Assembly: GCA_028023455.1 (NCBI GenBank)
Contig: JAQFVV010000072.1
Location: 3,800,501-3,864,500 of the forward strand
Origin: Epiperipatus broadwayi
Lineage: Eukaryota > Onychophora > Udeonychophora > Euonychophora > Peripatidae
DNA length: 64,000 nucleotides
Reading direction: 5' to 3'
This document shows positions 23,661 through 37,458 of this stretch, piece by piece (the first letter of the stretch is position 1; every line of letters begins with the position of its first letter). The notes under the pieces are model-generated. The model was not told the origin of the DNA. It made no database searches and saw nothing but the letters and a program-made list of their open reading frames with translations. The translations under genes were made by a program, and so were the position numbers.

Positions 23661-23704
23661 ATATTTTCTAAAATAAAAATTGTCATGTTTAAACAAAGTA
23701 ATCA

Positions 23705-24900
23705 GCATCAGCTGACTTCATCTGAAGGGAAGATGAATGTGTATGCGAATGAATTTTTTTTTCTAATATTGACTTTTATGATGACAAATCCCAAATATGG
23801 TCCTTCTTTCAAGACAGCTGTAAAGTTTCAAGCCATGGCAGTAGTCGATACCTGAAGGTGTAGAGTATTAAAAATCCTGGTTTTGGACTTAAAACAGCTA
23901 TTTAATGATGATTTTTTAAAATTAAATACACACAACTTTAGATCATTTTCAAGTAAATGAAAATTGCATGAAGTGGAAGAAGACATGTGTAATATTAAAA
24001 TAGGACATTCTTGAACTCTGTGAACTTAGAAGAAAAAATGAAGAAACGATTGATTTAAAAAGTTGACTTTACTACAAAAGCACAAACATTGAAAGCAGGA
24101 GCGGAGTGAAAGACATAATAAATAAAATGTGGAAAAACAATATTGCAGAGATTAATGATATATCAGACAAAAATGACAAGATTAATAATTCAAATTAATT
24201 ACAGATAATTCATGAATATATCTCAACAAATTTGCAGGGGATTTTTCATCAAATGACATTTTAAATTTGTTATGGGAGACTTAAACTGTAGCATTTGCAG
24301 AAAAACTCAACATTATGAATACTTTTTTGAGAAAAATGCTTAATAAAAAGGGATATTGAAGCATCCAAATGAAAGTATAGCAGAATTGTAGACCATATTG
24401 ATTATCAGAAGATAATCAATATGTTCTTAAGAGATTCAACACAAGAAGTGATTACAAACTAGAGAGACAAAACCTAATAAGAAAGACAGCATTAACAATC
24501 AATATTTCTAACCTTCCAGAAACATTCCAATGAATTTAAATTACAACTTGCAAATCGTTTAAAATATTTATAGATTTTGAAGATGTTTCAGACTTGGCTG
24601 AAATCAATAAAAAGATAACTCTATTAAGAACTACATGAAAGATAGCTGGTAAAAAAAAGAATTTATCAGTAAATTTTCTAATGAGATAAGACAATGCATG
24701 AAAAAAAGAAAGAATATGAAAATATATACAAATGATCCATATTAAAAAAAAAATGAATATCTAGCGTTTTGTAAAATGATATGGGAAAGGAAAAAATATA
24801 ATTCTTTGAATCAAAATAAAGTAGACTTCATTACTAGGTCAACAAAAGTACAAACATTTAGACATTCTATTTTTTAATCCTTTGTTTAATTTGAAATGAA
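23705..24900 (+). pseudogene. RTE-like LINE relic: 5' region, endonuclease and linker
   Basis: This is homologous to 20130-20480 at its left end (GAATGTGT...GAATG...TTTTTTT words), which suggests a shared LINE 5' end. It continues with FVMGDLNCSI near 24265 (the GDFNAKIG endonuclease block), FNTRSDYKLERQNLIRK near 24440 (the NTGSDHRLVR block) and EDVSDLAEINKKI near 24580 (linker). Frames are broken by stops. Confidence 0.7.
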
Positions 24901-27540
24901 TATCACTTATTGAAGTCAATTCTCATATTATTTCCATTATTTTATTTAAGTTGAAAGAAAATATATATACGAAATGCAACTAAAAATAAATTCAAAGCAT
25001 CTTGAAGTCCTTATTAATAGTGACTAATATTACATGATTGATTATTAATATAAAAATATCCAGTCTTAATAAATTGTTGAAGTGAGCCCTTTACTCATAT
25101 TGTAAAAAAAAAAATTGTACTAGACAGGCATAAATTTAAAATTTAACATTTTTGAACAGATCATTAATGAAATGCCATTCATGCTTATATCACTGTGTCT
25201 ATTTTTCCGTCTCCTACGAGAAATGATACTCACGAATTTGCCTTAGTTAATTCAAATGTACACACAAAAATATTAAGCACAATTTACTATATTAAGAAAT
25301 GGCATAATAATAACACAAAATTATGCAATGCTCATCGATCAGTGTTTTAATGGCCATCATATTTTAAACATTCACTTTTTTTTATGTTTTATTTTTACCT
25401 TCTTTGAATGATGCTTATCTTTCAAACAAAGGTGCAAAGACTCATCATTCTACAATTACCTTCATCAGATTATGCAAATTGTATTAAATGAAAAAATCCT
25501 GTACTTCACATGTGTATTGACTGTTATAATTATTTCAAACATGCAATTATTAGCGATGGCCATCAAACATTAATAATTTGATTACGATTCCTGTTTGAAG
25601 AAGGCTGTTCTGAAATCAAAATATTAAATATAAACATTACGAATTAAACATCTATTAACTCACTATTTATTTTAAATAGGATGTGAGGTGTTATATAAAG
25701 CTACAGGCTTATTATGGCTTTATGTTAGTGATATTAGGATTTGATCCAATTGATGAATAAGGTTTGTCTGAAACTGGTCTTGGGAGCTTTGTATTACTTC
25801 CAGTTCAAAAATTGACTACAACATTTTATAACTTCGTTAAATAATTAGCTAGTGGAGATTGATTAAATATATATGTTAATAATATTATACAACTCTAAAA
25901 TATTAATTGTATAACTTATTATATATCAAAGTATTGCTATACTAAAAAAACATTAAATTTTCAAACATCGTAGATCTATTGCAGAACAAATGATTATCCA
26001 TATTTATTCTATTACTTCACTTCCTTACATCATATCTGTACAATTTCTTATTCATCCAACCAACATGTTGTCTTTTTTTAATTATCTTCAGTCAGAAAAA
26101 TCTGGAAAAAATACTGTAATCATAGTTTGTACAACCATCTGAGATATTTCGCTTTTTTTTTTTTAATTCGTAGTTGTAAAATATTGATTTTTTTTAATTA
26201 AAAAATAAAGCCAGTATAATCAAAACATAGCAAAGTAAAAAGAGTTTTAATATTACCTTCTCCATGGTTGATTTATTCCTTTGTCATTGGTATCCACATT
26301 ATTAACGAGGTTATTTTGAGAATATTTTTGAAATAGCTCAAAACATTTTTTTTTATTGATTTTCATAATTATTTTTATACAATATTTGTATAATAATTAT
26401 TTAAAAAAATCAAAAGTATATACTATTATACTGTTATATTGCATGTATATATTTTATTTTTAAAAATAGGTGGTAATAATTTCTAATGTAACATTAATGT
26501 AGAAAATCACCAACTTCTGATCAGTTCACCTTGTGGAAATTATCGCTAATACATCATTACCATCACTGTCTTAGAATAAATTAATATATTCTAAAAATTA
26601 GAACACAATTTTAATATTTTAAATCATACTTTGATTATTATTAGAGATTCATATTTTAAAAACAAATTTCAATTTTGAAAAATATTATTTTATAAATCAT
26701 TGCAAAGCATTTATCGTTGTCTTTACTAATTCATTTTTTTTTATATCTACAAAGTTCAAGTAAGAATTTATGGAATATTTTTCATTTGCAGACATAAATT
26801 ACTACCAAATCAAGTTCAATATATTGAATTCAGATATAGAATAATACTAAAATATGAAAATCAAAAATTGAAAACTTACAAAAAATCTCACCAGGGACAA
26901 CAATTAAAGTCTCAAATCTGTAAGAAAGCCCTACCTAAAAAGATTTATTAAAATAAAAGTCTTTCTTCTGTCTTTCCTGGATGTCAGCATACCTTCTTTC
27001 AATTAATTAAAGTTAAATGCTATTGAAAGTTGTCTATTATAAATTTACTTTTAAGATTAGTGACATCTGCTAGTTTCCATTTATTTTGTCCGAATTATTC
27101 ATAATTATTAACATCAATTTTTATTTTATCTTTTTAAAAAATTACTGAACATTTCTCAATTTTAGTCTTTATTTTTATTGTTTCTGCTTTAGTTTCTAGT
27201 TTCATCAACAGCTCTCACATTACTTCCTGTAGCATTAAGACAATCACATCATTTTCAAACATTTAAATTACTTAAATAATCATTTATTTTCACTTCCTTT
27301 GTTTACAATTTTAATACCCAAACCATTTCAAGGAAAATGGTTGCATTTTGGAATGCGAATTTCCAGTTAATTTTTACAGTCATAGATTGAAATTTTCCCC
27401 CCCAGAATTTGACAGCATCCTGAGCCCAAAGAAGACATTGCTTACACTGATGATGACAATTGAATCTTTTCCTTAATTGTAACTATCTACATAGTCTATG
27501 AAGCCAATTAAAAAAAGAAACAATCAAATGGTTCATCACT
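24901..27540. other. AT-rich intergenic sequence
   Basis: No ORF, repeat copy or structural motif I can support in this 2.6 kb. Confidence 0.5.
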
Positions 27541-27970
27541 TGAAAGATCTAGTGACATCACCAAAAGTGACAGAATGAGACACAATTTAGTTCTCAGGTC
27601 GGCCACTAAATTATGCAGAGTCAAAGAACCATTTTTTCTTTTTTAATAATATCAATTCTCTCCATGTGACAGTGCCATCTAGTGCAAGCTATAATAACAC
27701 TTTTCTAGAATATTTTTTTTTTGTTAAGGAACATACCAAATCAGAAATTCAAATGGAGATGGGGGAGGGTGGAATGGTTAGGATAAACAAACATCCAATT
27801 TTTACAGTTTGTAGAAAGGAACATTTTGGGCAAGTCGAATGCAAAATGACAACTTATGCTCATGGATTCTTATAGTTATGATTCGGTATGCTAACTAAAT
27901 TTGGGTCCATCTCACACCTTTGATTGTATTGTATCTAATGTTCTCAGCAAATGATTTATAATAATCAAAT

Positions 27971-28080
27971 GATTTATTGCTCTGGAATTCATAAGAACTT
28001 TTGAGTACCTGAAGTGAACGGAACATAATCCATGGACCGCCTGGGTCCGCAACTCTATTAGCAAGGCGTCAAATACTGCA
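27971..28080 (-). repeat. tRNA-derived SINE (family S1)
   Basis: The tail word GAATTCATAAGAACTTTTGAG marks S1. A relatively GC-rich CCGCCTGGGTCCGC occupies the tRNA-like part. Confidence 0.5.
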
Positions 28081-28130
28081 GGATGATAATATATAATGAT
28101 ATGACAAATAATATTTATAATATACACTGT

Positions 28131-28304
28131 AAGTATAGGGGATTTGAAATCAGATTTTCAAGCACCCTTTAACTATCCACACTATCTCATACAACTGATA
28201 CACATGACCACACACATGTAGAAAAGATAAAATAATCACCAATATACGTAATTAAAGAGTGCTTGAAAATCTGAGTTCAAATCCCCTATACTTACAATTA
28301 AGCT
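28131..28304. repeat. Family D foldback, ribozyme lost
   Basis: The arms TAAGTATAGGGGATTTGAA (28131 on) and TTCAAATCCCCTATACTTA (to about 28300) are perfect complements at the outer ends. The interior keeps ACACATGTAGAAAAGATAAA and CCAATATACGTA, both family D words, but the HHR core is missing. Confidence 0.65.
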
Positions 28305-29110
28305 CCCAGGTTTGTGAAGAGTGACTGGTTTTTAAATATACCCTGTATTAACCAATGCTTTTTTTTACTTCTATAATGTGTGCCTGTATGTGTCGTATGA
28401 AATCTCTTTAAACAATTAGCCAAATTTTAAAAGCGAATAACATATTAACCATTTATAAGTATTTTATCATTACCTTAACCAAATGTATATACAAATAAGT
28501 GCTCCATCATTGAAGCAAATGAGCATTTGACGCGTGTATTTATATATTGTTTTGAGTGATAAATTATATATATTTTTACTTTCATTAATCAAATTTATTT
28601 TTTCTAAAAACTGAACTTGAAAATATATGCTCAACAAATTATAATTGCAATGCTGCCTATATTTTAAAATTAAAAGGAATTATCGTAAATAACTCTAGTA
28701 TTTATATAGTCTTTTGAATCGTTGAGAAGAATGCCACTAAACAAACCATGTGTCGAGTTGTATGATTAATGGCTTCAAACAGGATGATTTAAATAGAGCT
28801 TTTCATCACACAGGTTAAATATGAGCTTTCACACCAGACGACATAATGATTTCCTCTTCCTTACGCAATCATCAGTTCAACCACCACTGACCACAACATG
28901 TCTTGGGAGTGACCACAACAACAAAAAAAGACAGAAAGAAAGAAAAAAAATAGCTTCAAAACTTTTTCTATTTCGTATTTGTGCGATCATTAATAATAAA
29001 TGTGTGGATTTTTTTTTTTTTTAGGAAAAGCAATTTTCAAATTATAATTACTTTACTAAAATGCTATATATATAAAATAACATTGTAGTTAATTTTAGCT
29101 TTATTTTTTT
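28305..29110. other. Intergenic sequence, nothing recognised
   Basis: A 67-aa ORF at 28821-29024 has no recognisable domain. Confidence 0.45.
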
Positions 29111-29114
29111 ATAT

Positions 29115-29195
29115 TAGAAAGATTTTGAGCTGCAGATCGTGCAATCGCCTGCCATGCCTCAGACCTCAGATTCGAACCCGGTCAAATGAAATTCT
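29115..29195 (+). repeat. tRNA-like SINE (family S2)
   Basis: GATTCGAACCCGG occupies the box B position, preceded by a GC-richer tRNA-like body (TCGCCTGCCATGCC). It is followed by AAATGAAATTC, as in the 11290 copy. Confidence 0.45.
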
Positions 29196-29779
29196 TTTCA
29201 AAAAATTTAAGTATTTTTCTTTGGTAGCTGAATCTTATCCAATACACCTAATAATACAATATAATAGTCAGTAAATTGGTCCTTTAGCTATTGTAAATTA
29301 TAGGGTAAAAAAGCAAGGATTAAAAAAAAAAAAAACGTAATCACCACCCAACAGTTAGTAAGCCTGGCGCGCACTGGCTTTCATTCTTCATCTATGAGGA
29401 ATTGTGCAGTCGCTATTTATTAAAAAAGTTGTTTAACGTTTATATATATTATTCGTATTTGTATGAAAGGTAGATGAATGCAGCCATTACGCAGATAATA
29501 AAATTAATTCTACTTTAGGAAAGCAGATTGGATAATTAAGTGATAATTATTTTGTCTTCTTAGTAAAAATAATTATCAGTGTCAAATTTAACAAACAAAT
29601 ATTGCTATTTAATGCAACTTAGAATAATTAAAATAGAGTCACTGGTAGTATGTATAGGACAAGCAGTCATTTCTGCTCACCTAAAAGCCTCTTCAACTAA
29701 CTAACTAGGCCACTTTATAGTTTTAATCCTTTTCTTGATCAATATTAAATGTTACAGCTGAAATTCAAAATTTTTCAAA

Positions 29780-30060
29780 TAACTATCACCACTATATTCA
29801 ACCAAATCACTCCAGACACTTCATTATCTCATTCTCCATATGATCTGTTTCAAACTCTTTGCAATCTCTAGGAATCCATTATAGCACTTGAATTACCTAT
29901 CTAATGTTATTTCATCTAGAAATTTGTTCAGCTCAACTCCATCTCAATCTTTCAATCCTTTAAATGATAATGTTTCTTCTCTCACCTATCTACTTTGCTT
30001 TCGATCCCTCTTTGTCTTTGCCAGCTATGCATCACTTCCTACTTTGGAAATAATATAGAG
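29780..30060 (-). pseudogene. RTE-like LINE relic: C-terminal region
   Basis: A diverged copy of the segment at 23235-23660. The minus strand reads IERLRWS and related words in a broken frame. Confidence 0.5.
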
Positions 30061-30604
30061 TTTTTCCTATTAAAAAATCTTTAGCAAAACGCTATCCCTG
30101 TATTGTGGATAAGATACTGAATACGATTTAATATTTGATGGCTTTGTATTGTTAACAATAATATAATAATCAGAATAATTTGAATTCAAATATGTTAAAA
30201 TTCATAAATGTAATTGATTTTCAAATTATTTCTAAATGTTGTTGATTATAAATTCATTTTCGATAAAATAATTCTTTTTTTTTTACAAACGGGGAAATTA
30301 CCATAACAGATCAACCTATTGATGTATCTATAACAACTATGAAAATGGGAGTCGGATTGAGATGTTAATTGCCAACTAAACTATCACACACCATATCCAA
30401 ATCCGATTTTCAGACCAGTATAGACAAAAATCTAATATATTAATGAACTACAATGGAACTATAATTATAGATTTATACAAGTCAACAAAATTCACGGTAA
30501 GAAATTTGTTTAATTTTTCTTAGGCATAGATTAACAATTTTCAGTGTTATAACCACCACACCACTAAACATTCTTTTTAGAACGTGTCAATAAAAATATC
30601 TTAA

Positions 30605-30880
30605 AAGACAAATGCCCCCATCTAAGATGCATGTTGGGCTAAACCAGCACTCATCAGTTAGCCCAGATTAGCATCTCTCACATATAGTAAATTGTTACAT
30701 TTTAATTTATGAGTGTCAAATTTAGTTCAACCACAACTTTGATACAATCCACTCTAAATAAATACAATGATTACCACTAATCATATATTAAACTAGAGAT
30801 TATCTCCTAGCCTGAATATAAACTTTAAATCTCAGTTAAAAATTAATACATCTAATTTTTTAATTAAATACACACACATG
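30605..30880 (-). mobile_element. Family E hammerhead repeat
   Basis: On the minus strand, a body with CACAACTTTGA-, TTATGAGTGTCAAAT- and ATCTCAGTTAA-type words precedes an HHR remnant at 30621-30670. The remnant keeps CTGATGA, stem II GTGCTGGTTTAGC and an ATGCATC stem III, but GAAA reads AACA. Confidence 0.65.
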
Positions 30881-33326
30881 GAGTAATTCAACCTCATTTC
30901 TATTTTACCATGTATAATATCTTTTATGGAAGTACTTAATACCCTCTATTATTGTTTTAGTTTCTACTTTTAATATTTAATTAGACATAAAATTTTGTAA
31001 TAATTCAAAAACCATTATTTAATTCCATTTGTAGTGTTAGTTAACGAATTTCCATGAATTACTTAGATATGTATGTCAACAATGCATTGTCATGACACCA
31101 GGGTGCACTGAGCTTAAAATGTTCTTCAACATATGGCAAACGATTATGAATATGGTTGATGGTATTATTATTATAAGATGCACTAAATATATCTGAAATA
31201 TACAGCACCATAAAAGATTAATAAGGATTGGAAATTTGTAATATTTTTTAAAAAAGATCTAGATAATACCTTGCAGAAATGTATTCTGCTTCAACTATCA
31301 ATTATATGTATGTGTGATATTTACTAATCCATGTAGCTTAATAAGATTTTTACTACTATATAAAATGGAAATTTTATTTTCTATTGCCATACTTAGTTAA
31401 ATGTCTCATTCCTAGTACTTACAGGGTTATAACTTAATGCAAGTGATCTTTGTCATTCACACTACATACTAAGCTATTATCGGAAATTATAATAGGGAAA
31501 AATAAAAGAATTGTAGTTGAGTTGCTCTTCTTATTATAAAGCAGTTAAGTATTAATTGCTTCATTAAATAAATAAAGCTACCAGTGTAGGAAATCCTTTA
31601 TCTGACCATTGGAAAGATGGTTATGGGGAAATATAATCACCCAATGAAATAGCATTTTATATAATGCTCAAAGCAATGGACTTATGGTCTAACATAAGAT
31701 CCATTTAAATATAATGATATTCAGGTCTTTCAGTATATTGATGACAAAATCTTCCAGTACATAAATGTTAACATAATATAGTATGGAAATGAATAATCAA
31801 TGGCTGGTTTTAAGTCATCTGATATTTAAAGGGTTTACTATCAGCTGAGTTTCTGCAGTGCTTTCTAGTAGTGCTGAGAACCCTTTTGGCTTAACTTCAC
31901 TTTCTTGTGATTATATATGTTCATTTGCTGGTTTTGTACTCGTTTGATAGCAGAATCTGGAACTAAGATATAAATTGATTTATTAATTTTAAAAAAACCT
32001 GAAGATGTCAGTATCATACAGAGAACCTAATACAAAAGAGCTAATTATAATGCTCATTGATAAATTCTTTGTTCTCAGGCCCTGACATCCCTTGTGAAAT
32101 ACTGAGATGGTAATTTCTTTGTATTATTTTAAATATATATATTTTTTTTCACACATTTATTATTTTATTTCCAAGTAATTTTACAGATATTTACATTAAA
32201 GTCCATGATTAAATTTAGGATTTTATTCTAAATGTTTAATTTCAAATCAGATAAAATAATTTTTAAAATGTTAAACAGCTACTATGTTCTTTCAAAAATA
32301 AGATCTAACCAGAAAAATGTGCCTAACATGATTTTAAGGATGTCATAATATAAGCCCTACGCCAAATGTAGGCCCTAATTAAGATTGTCATCCAGATAGA
32401 AACATGCATAGATACATATTAAATTACAAAGTAATGAATGTATAAATAAACTATATTGACATTAATGCTTTAAATAAATGGTAATATAAATTATATGATA
32501 CTTATATATTTTCCTGTCAATCATTTTTAACAAATGTAATTCTACCAGTATAAAGAAACAATTACCTCTCAATTAAATGTTGGACTTTATGAATGATTTA
32601 ACAAACTTAAAATTTTATCTACCACAGGCCAGTATATTGGACAATATATAATTTCATTTATATATTTTTAGATACTTATTTTATTTAAATGTCATACTTA
32701 GATTTAGAATGCTTCATTTAGTTTTAGTTTCGCCATTGTAGTTTTTACATATTTAAGTTAAAAGAAAAATCAGTTTGATTTCTTAAAAAATTTTCCCTCC
32801 TAAAAGATTTTAAATAACAGAAGTGATTTTAATAATCAAAGTTCAGCTTAAATTAAATCATCAATCTTTCTCCTAAAGAAAAGGTTTTAAAAAGAATACC
32901 CAAGCAAGTTATTAGGAGTAATTTGAAAAGTGTTTATCATATGCACACCTGATACTGGATGGGCGTGGTCATATATGAACCTTTGTAATTCAATATGCCA
33001 TGTGCTGAAATGGACATACTTAATGTGCATGGGTGAAATATGAAAACACTTTCTGAATTTTTATGCCAGTATTTTTTTGTTGCTTTTGTGTGGACAAAAC
33101 ATTCTTAACTGTAATCATTTTTGTTACCACTCCTAATACTTGATTTAATAGTAAATTTAAACAGACTAATATTTTGATCCCCAGATAAAAAGATTGCAAA
33201 AAGAAAAGGCTATTCTGGTGAGTACAAGAGAGAAATTGTGAAGGGCTCTGGGGCAAGAATCTCACAGCTTTCTGTAAAGAGAAGTACTTAAATAAATGTA
33301 CATTTTTGTTCATGAAAAAAAACAAG
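30881..33326. other. AT-rich intergenic sequence
   Basis: No supported feature. The long minus ORF starting at 33020 is discussed under rejected items. Confidence 0.5.
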
Positions 33327-33403
33327 ACATTACCTGAAAATAAAATCTTTGATATCATGGAGCAAAAATTAATATAAGACCTGGTCTTATTTTCAGGGTA
33401 ACA
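33327..33403. repeat. Short palindromic MITE-like repeat
   Basis: Inverted ends TTACCTGAAAATAA (33331) and TTATTTTCAGGGTAA (to 33401) surround GAGCAAAAATTAATATAAGAC. I recall nearly identical GACC...GGTCTTATTTTCAGG repeats in many unrelated animal genomes. It is non-coding. Confidence 0.55.
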
Positions 33404-33619
33404 CATGATTGGCTGAAGAAGTGTCTTATATGATTGTAACAGCAATTTTTGTTTGGTGAAATTTTAAAAAAGAAAGTTGTAGTTTTATGATGTCTTAACA
33501 ATAATTCATTAGGGCTTAAAAAATGGAATTAAAAAAAAAAAATTGTTAAAAGAAGATTTTTATTGGTAATAGCAAAATGATAAAATACTATTGTTCTAAT
33601 TATGTATTCCAATGAGATG

Positions 33620-34171
33620 TTAGGATGAGAGCCATCAGCTCAAAATTGGTTTGGATAGGAATGAATCTAGATAGAGATTTTAAATGCTTTCTCTTGTGGC
33701 ATTTATTTAAAAAGCTTGTTTAGCGCTATTAGCATGCTCATTATATTACATTTGTAAATACAAGCTTATTAAATTAAGTCACATGATATATGATTTGGTT
33801 TCCTTACTATTATAGTTTGGCTTTTGAGGCTTTGGAGATGTTATATTGCTAAGGCTATTAATATATGGTATATTTGAATTTTGTTCAGTTCCATATGGCA
33901 ATTTAAGTTAGATAGCTGGAATTGAAGACATATAGATATCTGAAAATTTCAGATTTTCTATATAATAGTTAAGTATTTGATAAATGCTAAGCTTGAGTTT
34001 GTATTTAGATCTAGTGTCTGAATGTCCTAGCACTTCATTGATGAAGCTATTAGCTTGAAACCGGTTTGGGGATAGCGATAATTATATAAAAGAGATTTTA
34101 AATGCTTTCTCTGGTGGCATTTATTGAAAAAGCTTGTTTACAGCTATTAGCATGTTCACTATATTGCGTAT
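33620..34171 (+). mobile_element. Family B hammerhead repeat, head-to-tail partial dimer (about 418-bp unit)
   Basis: GAGATTTTAAATGCTTTCTC occurs at 33674 and 34092, giving a 418-bp period. The first copy begins inside its HHR (about 33620). The second HHR is at 34026-34075. Both are followed by GTGGCATTTATT and AAGCTTGTTTA words. The body (CATATGGCAATTTAAGTTAGATAGCTGG) matches the family B pair at 45.8-46.6 kb. Confidence 0.75.
34026..34075 (+). ncRNA. Hammerhead ribozyme motif (family B)
   Basis: Proximal stem I is CTTCA/TGGGG with two wobbles. The core is TTGATGA (C3 changed to T). Stem II is AGCT/AGCT with an ATT loop, and GAAA is at 34057-34060. Stem III is the palindrome ACCGGT, and the cleavage position is T34066. 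The partner at 33623-33665 retains a perfect GAGC/GCTC stem II but has AAAA for GAAA. Confidence 0.5.
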
Positions 34172-34510
34172 ATATATATACACACACACACACACTCATT
34201 TGGTAAGGAGATGAAGTATACTTGAAATTTATAATTGGTATCAACTACATAATGCCAACTCTGGTGTTATGTGGTAAAATAATAAATATATGAAAAAAAC
34301 ATGTGACTATATATAAAATAAATAAGCATTTTGGCTTTGTTAGGCTTAAATTGTTCAAATTTCCTCCTGCTTACATACTTCAAGAAAGAAAATATATATA
34401 TTTTGCAGAATTATATTTTAAGTTCAAGCTTATTAATAATTAATTGTAGTCTTAAAAGAATAATTTTCAAACTTTCTAAAATATCTCAGTACGAAGAAGA
34501 AGATATATGT

Positions 34511-34615
34511 CTTTATTACTCGGGAGTTCATAAGAAGTTTGGGTGCCAAAGCTGCAAGGCCAGAATCAATCCTGATTCCCAATCTAAAGTCGGACACTTT
34601 ACCAATGGCACTAAA
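34511..34615 (-). repeat. tRNA-derived SINE (family S1)
   Basis: The minus strand reads GCCATTGGTAAAGTGTCCGAC at the box A side and ends with CTTCTTATGAACTCCCGAGTAA. It is one of the better S1 copies. Confidence 0.6.
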
Positions 34616-34739
34616 ACGCGTAGGCTATATCTCAGTATGATGGCATATCAAATCAGACTCTTTCTCCATATGTTTTAAAATAAGTTATCAAAAACAAAAA
34701 ACATTAAATAGCAGAAGGGCAAATAACTGGTGGACCGAG

Positions 34740-35235
34740 TGGTTAACATTCAAATAATCGATACCTCACTGCATATGAATAATTTTTATTAGGCATTCAT
34801 AAGACTAGAGATTAAGTGGATAATCTTTAGTCTAATGAATGACTAATAAAAATTATTAATATACTTTTATTAAGTGGTTTGTTTCAAAATTGTGATAGCG
34901 GTAAGTTTGACACATCAATTAAACTGTAATAATTGGCTATCCATTTATCAATCTAACCATTTATCTATCTATCTATCTATCTATCCATCCATCTAATCTG
35001 TCTGTCTGTCTATATATTGAACAATGATAAATGTGTAAAAAATTGCGAACTGAGTCAACCAAGGCGTGCTGGTTCAGCACAAAATTAGCATCTTCGAGAT
35101 CATACATCTTTTTCAGATGTCTTTAATCATATATATGTTTATGATTACATCTCTTGGCAGGGTGTTAAAAGTGGTCCCTACCTTGTGTGAGGGTGGTTTA
35201 GTGAAAATTACACTACAGAAATATTAGTTATTGTA
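34740..35235 (+). mobile_element. Family E hammerhead repeat with palindrome and microsatellite
   Basis: A palindrome at about 34770-34862 (TTTTTATTAGGCATTCAT against ATGAATGACTAATAAAAA) is followed by the family body and a (CTAT)n-(TGTC)n microsatellite at 34962-35020. An HHR remnant follows at 35045-35105 with a perfect GTGCTGGTTCAGCAC stem II, but the CTGATGA is deleted to a GGC-like word and GAAA reads AAAA. The downstream part has the GATTACATC...GTGTTAAAAGTGG block shared with 61.2 and 61.5 kb. Confidence 0.65.
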
Positions 35236-37458
35236 TAAGATTTAAAGATAGCTCTACGATGTTTAGCAGGTAGCTGTATCGATTCTAACACACAAACTTT
35301 AGTTCGAGCAAAAAAGTCATTTAATTATTATTTTTCTCTTTTTTAATTGAACTAAGAAAGAAAAAAAAGACTTAAATAAATACTCAGTGGAATTTTTTAT
35401 TTCACATTTATCTCTAACTAATAGACGAACAGATAATTCTATCTAATTAATCTTCATTTAAAATAGGAGATCGATCCTGTTGAAGTTACAATCGTTTTAT
35501 TAAAATTATAATTTGAATTTGGCCATTATATGAGGCAGTATAATAAGGTGCATAAATGCAGTATATACATTTGTACATTTTTTATTGGGGATTAAAGAAG
35601 TTGGCTCTTAATTTTTTTTTTCTCTAAGTATAATCTACTTTGAGTTAAAACAAAAACTTCGGATAAAATTACACCGTAAAAGGAAATAGTTTTCACGCAA
35701 TAAATTATTCACACACTAACAAAATTAAAACATTAACATCTTAAAGTGTTAACTAACTAATATCGATTGTTTAATCATTTCTGTAAGAACGTAATTAAAT
35801 ACACTGCATACATGCACAGACACGTTACTTCGGCGATGGTATTAATCCTGCCTCTCCAATATTAAAATGAAACGGCAAACCTTTTTTTCCTCTTTGGCAA
35901 AAAGAACAATAACGTAAGTATTAGGTATAATTCAGTTGTCAGATTTTGGTCAATATTTTATCTTTTCCCACTTCTTTTTTAAAACAATTTGAGTGGAATT
36001 TAGTCACTTGATATACTTGCGATCAGTTTAACAAACAACCCCTACCTTCAAATCTGATCAAATATAGCAAACTATATGTCAGCTAAATCGGTTTGACAAA
36101 AGCAGCCCGTTAATTTGAAATAATAGATGCTTACGCAATGCAATAATGCTGTGATCACGATGGAACCAATTTGAAATGAAAAATGGCAAAGCTGAGACAT
36201 ATATACATTTAGATTAAAATGAATGATAGCGATACACTGTTTAAAAAAACGTTTAGTTCTGCTCCTGAACACTAAAATAAGTAAAAACAATAATAAATTA
36301 AAATGCTTATTTTATAAAATGACTTCACAATATGTCTAAGATGAAAAGAAAAAAAACAATAAAACCCAGAATTCATTTGTATTGTTCCTACATTCTTTCT
36401 GACACGAAAATGTATATGTTGTATATAACAAAATTTTAATATGAAAATTAAACATCTGCAGAATTCAAGATTTTCAATTTATCAAAAAACTTTTTCTTAC
36501 CAAAGCTTGGGTTCTATTTCCATGTCTAGTGCGTTTTTGATATTTGCATATAATATCCCTGGTACAATGATGTATATTACTCCTTTATATCAACAGAATT
36601 TATAAATTACAAATACTCTCCATTTTTTTTTAATATTTCAATCTAAGCATTTGTTTTATTTTTCAAACTCTCTCCATTTTTGTTAATTACCCTAATTTTA
36701 TCTAAATACATTCTCTGTTTTCCATTTCATGCTCTAGAAATATGGAACTAGATCTACAGTTTGTTTTTAATCTATTATAATTCTAGATCCCAAAATCAAT
36801 ATACTCTCACCAATACATTCTAACAGACGGTCCTTTTTAAACATTTATTCAAAAAATGCTAACATGCGAGAGTATTCTTTGTGACATTTCTCATTCACTT
36901 TAAGTTTAATAAAGGTTTATCGACTTTTATTAATATCATTTTGGCAGATATAAAAGATAACAAAAGCCATCAATAATTAACCATATCAATATTAGTTTTA
37001 TTCATATATTGCTTTTTCTATGCATATTTGTATAGAGTATCTTTTATATCTGATTCTATAAAGCTCGTTAGCATATGCCCCCATGTTTACTTTTGTAAAG
37101 TTATGACCAGCCAGAAATACTCCATCAAAATCAAAAATTATTGGTTAATATAATCATCCAAACTTATTGCTTTAAACATTTGTAAATAATATGCTTTCAA
37201 TTTCTTGTCAATTCAGGTCTATTTACATATAAATATAATAATGCTTAAAAATTCATGCAATTACCTTAACCTGTTCAGAATTCAGCTTCTCATTTCTTAT
37301 TTGAAAGACCCTAGTGAGAACTTTGTGCATATTTACAATATTTTAAATTAAACCTTTTTTCTGTATCATATTTTGACAATCTTTATCTCATTTATTACAA
37401 ATAATATAATTTTCTACTTCTTCTTTTCCTATGTATTGATTTCTATTATAACACATCA
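35236..37458. other. AT-rich intergenic sequence
   Basis: No supported feature in 2.2 kb. Confidence 0.5.

Noticed and set aside
33020-33445. 141-aa minus-strand ORF
   Set aside because: Long for this window, but it has no recognisable domain, is rich in residues encoded by AT-rich codons, and overlaps a MITE-like repeat.
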